Positions 1-7,700 of a stretch of DNA of 23,716 nucleotides are shown here, in pieces. The first letter of the stretch is position 1. The number at the start of each line of letters is the position of its first letter. This DNA comes from JBDGPU01 sp042219525 (GTDB lineage: Archaea; Halobacteriota; Halobacteria; Halobacteriales; Haloferacaceae), in NCBI GenBank assembly GCA_042219525.1, contig JBDGPU010000138.1, positions 1-23,716 on the forward strand, read 5' to 3'. The notes below the pieces were generated by a model. That model did no database searches. It was not told the DNA's origin and was given only the letters and a program-made list of their open reading frames with translations. A program made the translations under genes and the position numbers.

Positions 1-146
1 GCGACCGCCTCAGCGGCTGGGGCTTTCTGGGCATGCTGAGTGGTGTCGCCAGCGATGATAAACGAACAAACCACGCACCAAGCAACCGTCTCAGCGGCTG
101 GGGCTTTCTGGGCGTGTTGAGTGATGTCGCTCGCAACGAAGCCTAA
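1..146 (+). repeat. Left tandem repeat cluster (two 81-base units, peptide-like)
   Basis: Two copies of a core (GGCTGGGGCTTTCTGGGC) lie at about 12-30 and 94-113, and their GAGT tetramers at 38 and 119 are exactly 81 bases apart. From base 3 the plus strand is open to a TAA at 144-146 and reads the motif RLSGWGFLGMLSG, then RLSGWGFLGVLSD. The same motif returns on the minus strand near 17.5 kb and 23.5 kb. The cluster is cut by the window edge, so the inverted-repeat module seen with the other clusters cannot be checked here. It may be a dispersed non-coding repeat or the 3' end of a small repeat-peptide gene; I cannot decide. Confidence 0.8.
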
Positions 147-235
147 TTTTCCATTGAACCGCACGCACTCGACGAGAAGCACTCCCGAGAACTACGGAAC
201 GATTACAGCGGCACCGACCCAAGTCGTTCTGATAA

Positions 236-279
236 CCATATATACGGATATTCAACGCAATCAAACATCTTATAAATAC
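236..279 (+). promoter_or_regulatory. AT-rich serA promoter with two TATA-like boxes
   Basis: An AT-rich patch stands out from the GC-rich surroundings. TATA-like strings lie at 236-246 (CCATATATACG) and 269-279 (CTTATAAATAC). The second would place transcription start near 297-303, giving a leader of about 55 bases. A strong Shine-Dalgarno-like GAGGAGG sits at 315-321 but is about 30 bases from the serA ATG, with no start codon at normal spacing. Confidence 0.55.
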
Positions 280-356
280 ACAATCGCGGATCGTTTCGGG
301 CGGCAAAACGGCGCGAGGAGGAAAAGATTAACAGCGAGCCGCCGGTCCGTATGGAT

Positions 357-1952
357 ATGAAGGTACTCGTGACGGATCCCATCGCGGACGCCGGGCTTGA
401 CCGGCTCCGCGAGGCAGGCTATGACGTTGAGACCAACTACGAGGCGGAGGGCGAGGAGCTGCTCGACGCCGTCGCCGACGCCAACGCGCTGATCGTCCGG
501 TCCGGAACGCAGGTCGACGAGGCCGTCTTCGAGGCCGCGGAGGACCTGGTCATCGTCGGCCGCGCCGGCATCGGCGTCGACAACATCGACATCGAGGCGG
601 CGACGAGCCACGGCGTCATCGTCGCCAACGCGCCGGAGGGCAACGTTCGCGCCGCCGCCGAGCACACCGTCGCGATGACGTTCGCGGCCGCGCGCTCGAT
701 CCCGCAGGCGCACGCCCGACTGAAGGACGGCGAGTGGGCCAAGAGCGACTACCTCGGGACCGAGGTGAACAACAAGACGCTCGGCATCGTCGGCCTCGGG
801 CGCGTCGGCCAGGAGGTCGCCAAGCGCCTCGACTCGCTCGGCATGGACCTCGTCGTCTTCGACCCCTACATCTCCGAGGAGCGCGCGGCCCAGCTCGGCG
901 CGGAGCTCGTCGACGACCTCCACGACATGCTCGGCCAGTCCGACTTCGCGACGATTCACACGCCGCTCCTCCCCGAAACCGAGGGGATGGTCGGCGAGGA
1001 GGAACTCGCCCAGCTCGAGGGCGGCTACCTCATCAACTGCGCCCGCGGTGGCATCGTCGACGAGGACGCGCTCGCCGAGGCCGTCTCCGACGGCGTCCTC
1101 GAGGGCGCCGCGCTCGACTCCTTCGAGACGGAGCCGCTCCCGACCGACTCGCCGCTGCTCGACGTCGACGACGTCGTCGTCACGCCGCACCTCGGCGCCT
1201 CGACGGAGGCGGCCCAGGAGAACGTCGCGACCGACACCGCCGAGGCCGTCATCGCCGCGTTCCGCGACGAGCCGGTCCTGAACGCGCTGAACGCACCCTC
1301 GGTCGACGAGACGGCCTTCCCGCGCATCGAGCCGTACATCGACCTGGCGGAGACCGCCGGCAAGATCGGCGCGCAGCTGCTCGACGACCGCATCAGCGAG
1401 ATCGAGGTCACCTACGAGGGCGACATCGCCAGCGAGGACGTCGAACTCGTGACCGCGAGCGCGCTGAAGGGCGTGTTCGAGCCGCTCGAGTGGCAGGTCA
1501 ACGCCGTCAACGCGCCACAGCTCGCGGAGGACCGCGGCATCGAGGTCGTCGAGTCCAAGACCCGCCAGACCGAGGACTTCCAGAGCCTCGTTCGCGTCAC
1601 CGTCCGCGACGGCGACGAGGAGCTCGCGGTCGAAGGGACGCTGTTCGCCGGCGACGACCCGCGCATCGTCCGTATCGACGGCTTCCGCGTCGACGCCGTC
1701 CCGTACGGTCACATGCTCGCCGTGCGCAACCGCGACGAGCCGGGGATCATCGGGCTCATCGGGACCGTCCTCGGCGACCACGACGTCAACATCGCCGGGA
1801 TGTTCAACGCCCGCGAGGTCCACGGCGGCGAGGCGCTCACCGTCTACAACCTCGACGAGGGCGTGCCGGACGCCGTCCTCGAGGAACTGGTCGCCGACGA
1901 CCGGATCCTCGAAGCCCGCGGCATCACGCTCGACGAGCCGAACGGGCGCTGA
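357..1952 (+). CDS. serA: D-3-phosphoglycerate dehydrogenase
   Basis: Oxidises 3-phosphoglycerate to 3-phosphohydroxypyruvate with NAD, the first committed step of serine synthesis, in the cytoplasm. At 531 residues it is the long SerA type. The N-terminal part is the D-2-hydroxyacid dehydrogenase catalytic region. The NAD-binding Rossmann motif GIVGLGRVG is near residues 145-153, the substrate/NAD segment NCARGGIVDE near 227-236, and the catalytic His is in TPHLGAS (about residue 278). The remaining residues form an intervening allosteric substrate-binding domain and a C-terminal ACT domain starting near HMLAVRNRDEPGIIGLIG, expected to bind serine for feedback control. The chosen start gives MKVLVTDP, typical of the family; an in-frame ATG at 351 would add two residues. 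The gene appears single, with its own promoter. Confidence 0.96.
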   Translation: MKVLVTDPIADAGLDRLREAGYDVETNYEAEGEELLDAVADANALIVRSGTQVDEAVFEAAEDLVIVGRAGIGVDNIDIEAATSHGVIVANAPEGNVRAAAEHTVAMTFAAARSIPQAHARLKDGEWAKSDYLGTEVNNKTLGIVGLGRVGQEVAKRLDSLGMDLVVFDPYISEERAAQLGAELVDDLHDMLGQSDFATIHTPLLPETEGMVGEEELAQLEGGYLINCARGGIVDEDALAEAVSDGVLEGAALDSFETEPLPTDSPLLDVDDVVVTPHLGASTEAAQENVATDTAEAVIAAFRDEPVLNALNAPSVDETAFPRIEPYIDLAETAGKIGAQLLDDRISEIEVTYEGDIASEDVELVTASALKGVFEPLEWQVNAVNAPQLAEDRGIEVVESKTRQTEDFQSLVRVTVRDGDEELAVEGTLFAGDDPRIVRIDGFRVDAVPYGHMLAVRNRDEPGIIGLIGTVLGDHDVNIAGMFNAREVHGGEALTVYNLDEGVPDAVLEELVADDRILEARGITLDEPNGR

Positions 1953-2509
1953 GGTGGGTCGCTGGCGAGGGCACCATCGCTGGCAATGCACCATCGCTGG
2001 CAATGCACCGTCTCCAGACGCGCTTTTCACCGCCTGTTACGGTCGGGATTTGAGGATACAGCGATACTGATACCGAGGAACCGGCTGGCACGCACTCCCC
2101 CGAATTCCAGTCGATGCCCTCGCCCTCGACGCGGCTGGCACTCACCGTGGTTCGGCCGAGCAGTCTCGCCCGGAAGTCGTCGGCTGCACCATCGCTCGCG
2201 CGACGCCGCGTCCCGTCATCGTCGTCCTCGTCTGAAGATCGCCCGCCGAAAAGAATCGGCCGCCCGAACAGGAGAGGGAGAGGGCGAACTCGAGTCCGGT
2301 GTCGGTATCCACAAGCTCGGCGATTCCAGAACCCCTAACGGATCTGCACTGAACACCCGGGCCGCGGGGATCCATGGACTTCCAGCCGGGTCGCACACTG
2401 CCGCCAGAGACGACTCATCTTCCCTCCTACATGTCAGGTACGACGGGCTCTACAGCCACAGAACCCGAGTGCCGAAGGTATTTGTAGTTCGAGCGAGTGG
2501 CTTTTTTAT
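1953..2509. other. Intergenic stretch, no convincing gene
   Basis: About 557 bases between serA and the histidine kinase. Several short frames are open on both strands, but they are rich in Ser/Arg/Pro, lack the acidic bias of haloarchaeal proteins and match nothing I recognise. It contains the short tandem duplication at 1971-2009 and a TATA-like box at its right end. It could be a decayed gene or an untranslated region. Confidence 0.5.
1971..2009 (+). repeat. 17-base tandem duplication after serA
   Basis: The 17-base unit GCACCATCGCTGGCAAT occurs perfectly at 1971-1987 and 1988-2004 and begins a third time (GCACC). A diverged copy (GTCGCTGGCGAGGGCACC) lies just before it, about 17 bases after the serA stop. 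It may be replication slippage; no function is suggested. Confidence 0.8.
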
Positions 2510-2511
2510 AT
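2502..2511 (+). promoter_or_regulatory. TATA box overlapping the longest kinase start
   Basis: CTTTTTTATATG is the clearest TATA element before the kinase gene but includes the ATG at 2510. A start about 25 bases downstream would put transcription near 2533, favouring translation from the ATG at 2558 (residue 17 of the long form). Confidence 0.45.
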
Positions 2512-3544
2512 GCACTCTGACTCCCCTGCCGACCTGGCGCCTGAGTTCTTCGCCACGATGGTCGAATCGGTCGGCGTCGGGGTTGCGATCTACGGCCAGG
2601 ACGGCCGTTACATCTACGTCAACGAAGCCTACGCCGATCTGTTCGACGTCGCGCAATCGGCGCTGATCGGGACGCCCATCTGGGAGATCGCGCCGGGGTT
2701 CGAGGCCGACATGTTCGCCGACTACGTCGCCTCGTTCGCGGACGGCGACACCCGGACCGCCGAAACGGTCCACGAGTTCAACGGCAAGGAAGTCCCGGTG
2801 GAGACGATCACCACCCGGTGGACGATCGACGGCACCGCCTACCAGTTCGGAACGATCAGAGACATCACCGAGCGGAAAGCCCGTGAGCGGGAGATCAAAC
2901 GCCAGAACGAGCGGCTCGAGAACTTCGCGAGCATCGTCTCCCACGACCTGCGGAATCCGCTGAACGTTGCGCAGGGCTACCTCGACCTCCTCAAGGAGGA
3001 TGTCGACCGCGACGAGGTGCACCTGGTGGACAACGCGCTCGACAGGATGGAGACATTGATTACGGAACTGCTCGAACTCGCTCGGAGCAAAGAGGAGGGC
3101 GGCGAGACGGAGGAGGTCTCACTTGACGATGTCGCCACGGACGCGTGGCGAGCCGTCTCCACGGCGGACGCCGTCCTGTCGACGCCAGCCGATTCCGTCA
3201 CGCTGATCGCTAACGGCTCCCGGCTGCAGCAACTGTTCGAGAACCTGTTCCGGAACGCCATCGAACACGGAGGGACGGACGTCAAGATCACCGTCGCCAA
3301 AATCCCCGACGGATTCTCCGTGGCCGACTCCGGCTCCGGGATCCCCTCCGAGACCCGCGAGCAGATCTTCGAGGCCGGATTTACGACGCATCAACGGGGA
3401 ACCGGCTTCGGCCTGAGCATCGTCAAGCAGATCGTGGAGGGACACGACTGGGAGATTCAGGTCACGGAAAGCGACGAGGGTGGAGCTCAGTTCGACGTTA
3501 CCGGCATCGACCGCGTCGAAGAGCCGACTTCCGACTCCGTCTGA
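2510..3544 (+). CDS. Soluble PAS-domain sensor histidine kinase
   Basis: A 344-residue cytoplasmic histidine kinase with no membrane helix. A single PAS domain covers about residues 15-125 (motif GRYIYVNEAYADLF; PAC end near GTIRDITERK). A HisKA dimerisation helix has the phospho-acceptor His in IVSHDLRNPL (about residue 145). The HATPase region shows an N box (NLFRNAIEHGG, about 248), a G1 box (ADSGSGIP) and a G2 box (GTGFGLSIVKQIVEGH). All kinase boxes are intact. No response regulator is adjacent, so it is an orphan kinase, common in haloarchaea; the signal sensed by PAS is unknown. The start is uncertain: the ATG at 2510 overlaps a TATA box, and the ATG at 2558 would still keep the PAS core. 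Confidence 0.92.
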   Translation: MHSDSPADLAPEFFATMVESVGVGVAIYGQDGRYIYVNEAYADLFDVAQSALIGTPIWEIAPGFEADMFADYVASFADGDTRTAETVHEFNGKEVPVETITTRWTIDGTAYQFGTIRDITERKAREREIKRQNERLENFASIVSHDLRNPLNVAQGYLDLLKEDVDRDEVHLVDNALDRMETLITELLELARSKEEGGETEEVSLDDVATDAWRAVSTADAVLSTPADSVTLIANGSRLQQLFENLFRNAIEHGGTDVKITVAKIPDGFSVADSGSGIPSETREQIFEAGFTTHQRGTGFGLSIVKQIVEGHDWEIQVTESDEGGAQFDVTGIDRVEEPTSDSV

Positions 3545-3548
3545 CAGC

Positions 3549-3556
3549 GATTTTTC
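3549..3556 (+). terminator. T-run after histidine kinase
   Basis: TTTTT at 3551-3555, seven bases after the kinase stop, fits archaeal U-tract termination. The gene converges with thrC on the other strand. Confidence 0.4.
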
Positions 3557-3598
3557 CGGTGTCCTGTGCGCCGACCGCCGGACGCGGTCCGGGGGTAC

Positions 3599-4879
3599 TC
3601 ACTCCGCCAGGTGCGCCAGCACGTCGTCCGTGTCGTTCGGAACTGGCTCGGGTTCGCTGCCGGCCTCGTAGGCAGCGTCGGGGTCCTTCAGCAGGTGGCC
3701 CGTCGTCAGGCAGACGACCTGCTCGTCGTCGTCGACGACGCCCTCGCGGCGGAGCTTCTTCAGGCCCGCGATGGAGGCGGCGGAGGCGGGCTCGACGCCG
3801 ACGCCCTCGTGGGCGAGGTCGCGCTGGGCGTCCGTGATCTCCTCGTCGCTGACGGCGACGGCGGTGCCGTCCGTGTTCCGGATGCCGGGTAGCGCCTTCG
3901 GGGCGTTGACGGGGTTGCCGATGCGGATCGCGGTCGCGCGCGTCTCGACCTCCTCCCAGCGGCGGACCTCGTCGTTGCCCGCCTCGATGGCCTCGACCAT
4001 CGGGGCGGCGCCCTCGGCCTGCACGCCGGTGAGTTTGGGAACGTCGCTCTCGTCGAGCGCGCCCGACTCGACCAGCTCGCGGAACGCCTTGTACAGCGCC
4101 GCGGTATTGCCGGCGTTGCCGACGGGCAGGACGATGCGGTCCGGGTAGGTGTCGTAGTCGGCGTAGAACTGCTCTAAGATCTCGAAGCCGATCGTCTTCT
4201 GGCCCTCCAGCCGGAAGGGGTTCAGCGAGTTGAGGAGGTACGCCTCGCCGCGGGCGGCCAGGTCCTGCACGATGTCGAGGCAGCTGTCGAAGTTGCCGTC
4301 GACCTCGAGGATGCGCGCGCCGTGGAGGCTTGCCTGCGCGATCTTGCCGGCGGCGACCTTGCCGGACGGGAGCAGGACGAGCGTCTGGAGGTCCGCGCGC
4401 CCGCCGTACGCGGCGAGCGCGGCGGAGGTGTTCCCGGTCGACGCGCAGGCGAGGCGGCCGACGCCGAGCTCTTCGGCGACGCGCACGCCGACGGTCATCC
4501 CGCGGTCCTTGAACGAGCCGGTCGGGTTCATCCCCTCGTGTTTCACGCGGAGCGCGTCGACGCCGACGTCGCTCTCGAGGCGGTCGACGCGATGCAGCGG
4601 CGTGTCGCCCTCGGGGAGCGTGACGCCGACGTCGAACGGGAGCGCCTCGCGGTAACGCCAGACGCCGCGGTCCGGGCCGTCGCTGTCGGCGCCCGCGCCG
4701 AACTCCTCGAACGTCGGGAGGTCGGCGTAGCGGACTTCCAGCAGCCCGTCGCAGTCGTCGCAGGTGTAGCGGACGTCGGTGAACGGGGCGAACGTTTCGC
4801 CGCAGGCGATACACGTCAGCCAGACGCCGTCGTCGGCACACGCGGGCGCCTCGTCGGACGCGGCGAGGTCGAGACTCAT
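3599..4879 (-). CDS. thrC: Threonine synthase
   Basis: A PLP enzyme that converts O-phosphohomoserine to threonine and phosphate, the last step of threonine synthesis. Its 426 residues fit the archaeal ThrC family. An N-terminal zinc-ribbon has two Cys pairs (C23/C26 and C40/C43). The PLP-binding Lys is in GSFKDRGM (about residue 124), followed by the STGNTSAALAAYGG phosphate-site region and a later glycine loop, LPVGNAGNTAA. The C-terminus (LTTGHLLKDPDAA) is typical of the family. The ATG at 4879 places the zinc-ribbon right after a short acidic leader. It is transcribed on the minus strand, 84 bases downstream of the TrmB-like gene, with a weak TATA-like CTTTTCA near 4905; it may also be co-transcribed with the upstream genes. 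Confidence 0.95.
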   Translation of the reverse strand: MSLDLAASDEAPACADDGVWLTCIACGETFAPFTDVRYTCDDCDGLLEVRYADLPTFEEFGAGADSDGPDRGVWRYREALPFDVGVTLPEGDTPLHRVDRLESDVGVDALRVKHEGMNPTGSFKDRGMTVGVRVAEELGVGRLACASTGNTSAALAAYGGRADLQTLVLLPSGKVAAGKIAQASLHGARILEVDGNFDSCLDIVQDLAARGEAYLLNSLNPFRLEGQKTIGFEILEQFYADYDTYPDRIVLPVGNAGNTAALYKAFRELVESGALDESDVPKLTGVQAEGAAPMVEAIEAGNDEVRRWEEVETRATAIRIGNPVNAPKALPGIRNTDGTAVAVSDEEITDAQRDLAHEGVGVEPASAASIAGLKKLRREGVVDDDEQVVCLTTGHLLKDPDAAYEAGSEPEPVPNDTDDVLAHLAE

Positions 4880-4963
4880 GCGTGGTCCTCACCGCGGAGC
4901 ACTGAAAAGGGGGACGGTCGTGGCGGTTCGTGCCACTCGCGACGCGGCCGCGCGGGTCCGACT

Positions 4964-5353
4964 TCAGGCTGTCTCCAGGTCGAGGTCTTCGGGGTCGAAC
5001 TCGTCGATGGCGCCGTGGACGTCCTCGACCCATTCGTCGAGGGCCGTGTGGAGGCGCTCCTTCGCCTCCGGAACCGGGATCGCGGTGTACTGGAAGACGT
5101 AGCCGCCCGAGTCGAGGAGTCGCCGCTGGCGTTCGACGAGCCCCTTCTCCAGCAGCGTCGACAACGACCGGTTGACGTTCGAGCGGTCGCGGTCCAGCAC
5201 GTCGGCGAGTTCCGCGACGGTGCTTCCCGGGTGGTCGAGCAGCGCGAGGTACGTCCGGCTCTCGTGTTCCTGGATGCCGAAGACGCAGGACAGCGCGTGT
5301 TCGAAGCTCGGGGAGCTGTCGCCGACGAGGTCCTCGATGTCGGGGTCGCTCAT
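4964..5353 (-). CDS. TrmB-like winged-helix transcriptional regulator
   Basis: About 129 residues with one winged-helix domain near residues 20-85. The run RTYLALLDHPGSTVAELADV looks like the first helices, and LDRDRSNVNRSLSTLLEKGL the recognition helix and wing, ending in an acidic tail. This matches the TrmB/MarR-like regulators common in haloarchaea. It lacks the long C-terminal sugar-binding domain of full TrmB proteins, so it is a short single-domain version. The ATG at 5353 is chosen because a TATA-like string (AGTAAAAGG on the plus strand, 5376-5384) lies about 27 bases upstream; an alternative ATG at 5377 falls inside that box. Target genes are unknown; thrC directly downstream is a candidate by position only. 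Confidence 0.85.
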   Translation of the reverse strand: MSDPDIEDLVGDSSPSFEHALSCVFGIQEHESRTYLALLDHPGSTVAELADVLDRDRSNVNRSLSTLLEKGLVERQRRLLDSGGYVFQYTAIPVPEAKERLHTALDEWVEDVHGAIDEFDPEDLDLETA

Positions 5354-5374
5354 ACCACTACCAGCACCCCCGGG

Positions 5375-5385
5375 CAAGTAAAAGG
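5375..5385 (-). promoter_or_regulatory. TATA box of the TrmB-like gene
   Basis: Minus-strand CCTTTTACTTG lies 23-33 bases before the ATG at 5353, suggesting a leaderless or near-leaderless transcript. It overlaps the stop region of the next gene upstream. Confidence 0.5.
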
Positions 5386-5631
5386 TCAGTTCTCGGCCGC
5401 GCCGTAGCCCATGTTCTCGATGCAGGACCGCATCCCCTCCTCGTCGGGGTGCTTGTGCAGTCGAGTCGGCGTGTCGCAGTAGTAGGTGTCGCCGTCGTGG
5501 CGGAGCGCGACCTCCTCCTCCTCGCCGAACAGCTCGACGGAGACGAGGACGCGCCGCCCGGACCGCATCTCGTCGATGATCTCGTCGGCCGTGAGCTCGC
5601 CGGCACCGATGTGGAGTGGATCGTCGGACAT
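5386..5631 (-). CDS. Small conserved-type acidic protein, function unknown
   Basis: An 81-residue, strongly acidic soluble protein. It begins MSDDPLHIGAGELTADEIID, then a predicted beta-rich centre (RRVLVSVELFGEEEEVALRH) and a segment with two Cys, YYCDTPTRLHKHPDEEGMRSCIENMGY. I see no membrane segment and no known catalytic motif. The reading frame shows typical haloarchaeal acidic composition and GC-rich third positions, and a TATA-like CTTTAAGC lies on the minus strand about 25-30 bases upstream (5654-5661), so I regard it as a real gene. Its stop is 32 bases from the TrmB-like ATG, making a possible small operon with that regulator and thrC. The two Cys with nearby His could bind a metal, but this is speculative. 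Confidence 0.82.
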   Translation of the reverse strand: MSDDPLHIGAGELTADEIIDEMRSGRRVLVSVELFGEEEEVALRHDGDTYYCDTPTRLHKHPDEEGMRSCIENMGYGAAEN

Positions 5632-5653
5632 ACTCTTCTTTCTCGCTGGCGCG

Positions 5654-5661
5654 GCTTAAAG
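5654..5661 (-). promoter_or_regulatory. TATA box for the 5386-5631 gene
   Basis: Minus-strand CTTTAAGC is centred about 27 bases upstream of the ATG at 5631, as expected for a leaderless haloarchaeal gene. Confidence 0.5.
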
Positions 5662-5804
5662 AGGGCGCAGCGAGGGACGGCAGTTGGGAGAATTCTGGTC
5701 GGGAGGTGAGCGTATCCAGCGTCGAAACCGGGAGGGAACTCGCTTTTGACGGACTCGGAGTGAACGAATCGCCCGGAACGGACGGGTGAGCGGTCGGAAC
5801 GAGG

Positions 5805-7394
5805 CTATTGGCTCCCGCTCGCGAGTTCCGACCGCAAGCGATCGATCGGGATAAACCCGTCCGGAGCCGTCGCGGAGAGCGTGGGTGAGAGGAGCGACAG
5901 GTGCATCGCGGCTGCCGTCCTGAAACGTCGATTCGTCACCGTCCACTCGTCGTCTTCGTAGCTCACCTCGGCAGCGTAAACGGGACAAAGCCCGTGCGGT
6001 CCATGCCCCTCTGCGGATAGTGGAACGGACTCCGCCGTGAAGTGACGCTTCGGCTCCTCCTTCTGGTATGCAGGATGCACCGCGAGCGGGATCGCGTGTG
6101 CTTGCTGCAGTCCGGACTCGACGACCGCGTTCCGGAAGAACTGGACGTACCGCTTGTCAGCTTGTCTCGGGTTGCCGACGGTGCCGAGTCCCGGTGTCGC
6201 AACGAACCGAACCGCGTTGATCGCCGCGAACACAGCAGCCGCCGTTGCTGGGGTGTACACTTGCCCTGCCCCACTGGCCGTCTCAGTGTAGATGCCAGCA
6301 TCCGGTTGCCACCGGGCTTCCATTCGCTCGAAGAAGATCCGTCTCGCTGCGGTCGCGTACTTGGTCGAGTTCGTGACGTGACTTGCTTCCGCGAGTCCGT
6401 ATACAGCCCAGGCCAACTCCGTCAACGGAAGGTCCTCCGAACGCTGACGCTGGTGGATCTGTTGTGCGAGCGCGTCGAGTTCTCCCAGGGCGTCTCGGCG
6501 CCGATCCGCGTCCTTCGTTGCCACCGCATACCAGCCATTGGCCCGAATCGTCAACGCGAGGGCTTTGCTACTCTCTGGGCGAACGGTCCGCGCCGCAGCG
6601 AACAGCTCGTCAGCCCACGTCCGAACCCGAGCACTGAACTCGCGGCTATTCGGGAGTTTTTGATACAGTAGTAGATCCGGATCAGTCAGCGAAAGCGCGA
6701 GACTGGAATACGCTGCGAGTGCCGTCGCCTGTTGGACAGGCTGCGGATCGGCGAGGTCCCCGGCAGGTGTCCGTGTTGCGACGAGACCGTTCGACGTGGT
6801 GAGGCGCTCGCGCAGCGTCGTCGCCAGCGCCATCGCCTCCTTCAGCTGTACCAGCGCGATAAACCGATCCTTCCCACGGCGGTGGTATCTCGTGCGCAGG
6901 CCTTTTGCAGTGACCTTCTGGATCGTGAGTGCCTGTGCTTCCGGCTCCAGCGTCTCGTCCATCGACTCTCGGTCCCAGTAGAGCGTCGAGAGGTCGCTGA
7001 AATCGGCCGCCTGCTGGAAGTGTGGGTCGCCGGCGGCGTAGACCGCTTTGAGTAAATACGGGTTCGCCGGCATCTTCTCGGGGTCGAAGTTCGCGAGAGA
7101 TCCCAGCTGTTTCCGGGCCTTTTTCGGGGGTTTCAGCCGCTCGCCAAGCCCCGACATGAGCAGCATGGCGTTCACGTTGTATCGCCCGAACCAGTACGCC
7201 TGGTGCTCGCTTCGCAGTTTCCGCGAGCTGAACGTCCGTTCGGGAGAGCTGGTTTTCATTCCGGAGGGGGATTCGGACTTGGGTGCGTTACAGCCGGCGA
7301 CCCCGGCGATTCCAGCGCTTCCAACCCCGGACAAGAACCGTCGCCGTGACAGGTGGCCGTGTTTCTCGCCCATGGTTTCGGAGTGTTCGGTCAC
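5805..7394 (-). CDS. Large Tat lipoprotein, unknown function
   Basis: 529 residues. The N-terminus carries a twin-arginine signal (SRRRFLSG, residues 16-23), a short hydrophobic stretch and a lipobox ending VAGC with Cys at about 35. It should be exported folded by Tat and lipid-anchored on the outer face of the membrane. The mature part has no further membrane helix and is dominated by Ala-rich helices (QQATALAAYSSLALSLTD, TELAWAVYGLAEASH, TPATAAAVFAAINAVRFV), which suggests an alpha/alpha-toroid-like fold; this is inference, and I recognise no family. Codon usage is more AT-rich and the protein less acidic than its neighbours, hinting at acquisition. An alternative ATG at 7373 (MGEKHGHLSRRRF) would give a more usual signal length. 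It stands alone on the minus strand. Confidence 0.8.
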   Translation of the reverse strand: MTEHSETMGEKHGHLSRRRFLSGVGSAGIAGVAGCNAPKSESPSGMKTSSPERTFSSRKLRSEHQAYWFGRYNVNAMLLMSGLGERLKPPKKARKQLGSLANFDPEKMPANPYLLKAVYAAGDPHFQQAADFSDLSTLYWDRESMDETLEPEAQALTIQKVTAKGLRTRYHRRGKDRFIALVQLKEAMALATTLRERLTTSNGLVATRTPAGDLADPQPVQQATALAAYSSLALSLTDPDLLLYQKLPNSREFSARVRTWADELFAAARTVRPESSKALALTIRANGWYAVATKDADRRRDALGELDALAQQIHQRQRSEDLPLTELAWAVYGLAEASHVTNSTKYATAARRIFFERMEARWQPDAGIYTETASGAGQVYTPATAAAVFAAINAVRFVATPGLGTVGNPRQADKRYVQFFRNAVVESGLQQAHAIPLAVHPAYQKEEPKRHFTAESVPLSAEGHGPHGLCPVYAAEVSYEDDEWTVTNRRFRTAAAMHLSLLSPTLSATAPDGFIPIDRLRSELASGSQ

Positions 7395-7700
7395 TGTTGC
7401 GGGACGGCAAGTGCTCGGCTATCTCTGGAACCGATGCTGAGAGTCGAGACATGCCGCATACTCGGCTATCCATTCGGTGTGATGAAAGTACTTGTGGTAC
7501 AATATCTATTATACCGGTCTTCGGATCCGCATTCGGGTGCCTGATCGGTCCTCTCGTCGCGATGGTTACCCACTGGATTCGCGTTCGCGGCGATCGTGTC
7601 TCGCTCGTTACGATAGAAATAGTACCGATATCCTTTCCGTCCCAGTTCTATCGAAATACCACCGCTACCCTTAACCAAGCAAAGATGTTATACGCCCATA
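7395..7700. other. Divergent intergenic region
   Basis: 306 bases between the minus-strand Tat lipoprotein and the plus-strand CxxC regulator. It is AT-rich around 7484-7525 (TACAATATCTATTATACC) and again near 7610-7700. The box nearest the right position for the plus-strand gene is CCTTAACC at 7669-7676, about 27 bases before its ATG; TTATAC at 7688-7693 is too close. Nothing in it looks like a gene. Confidence 0.5.

Noticed and set aside
270..2030. A 586-residue minus-strand gene opposite serA
   Set aside because: The frame is open only because of the GC-rich codon bias of serA; its Val/Asp/Arg/Leu composition is typical of antisense shadows.
2114..2398. Short genes between serA and the kinase
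   Set aside because: Competing frames on both strands, no acidic bias, no TATA at proper distance and no recognised motif.
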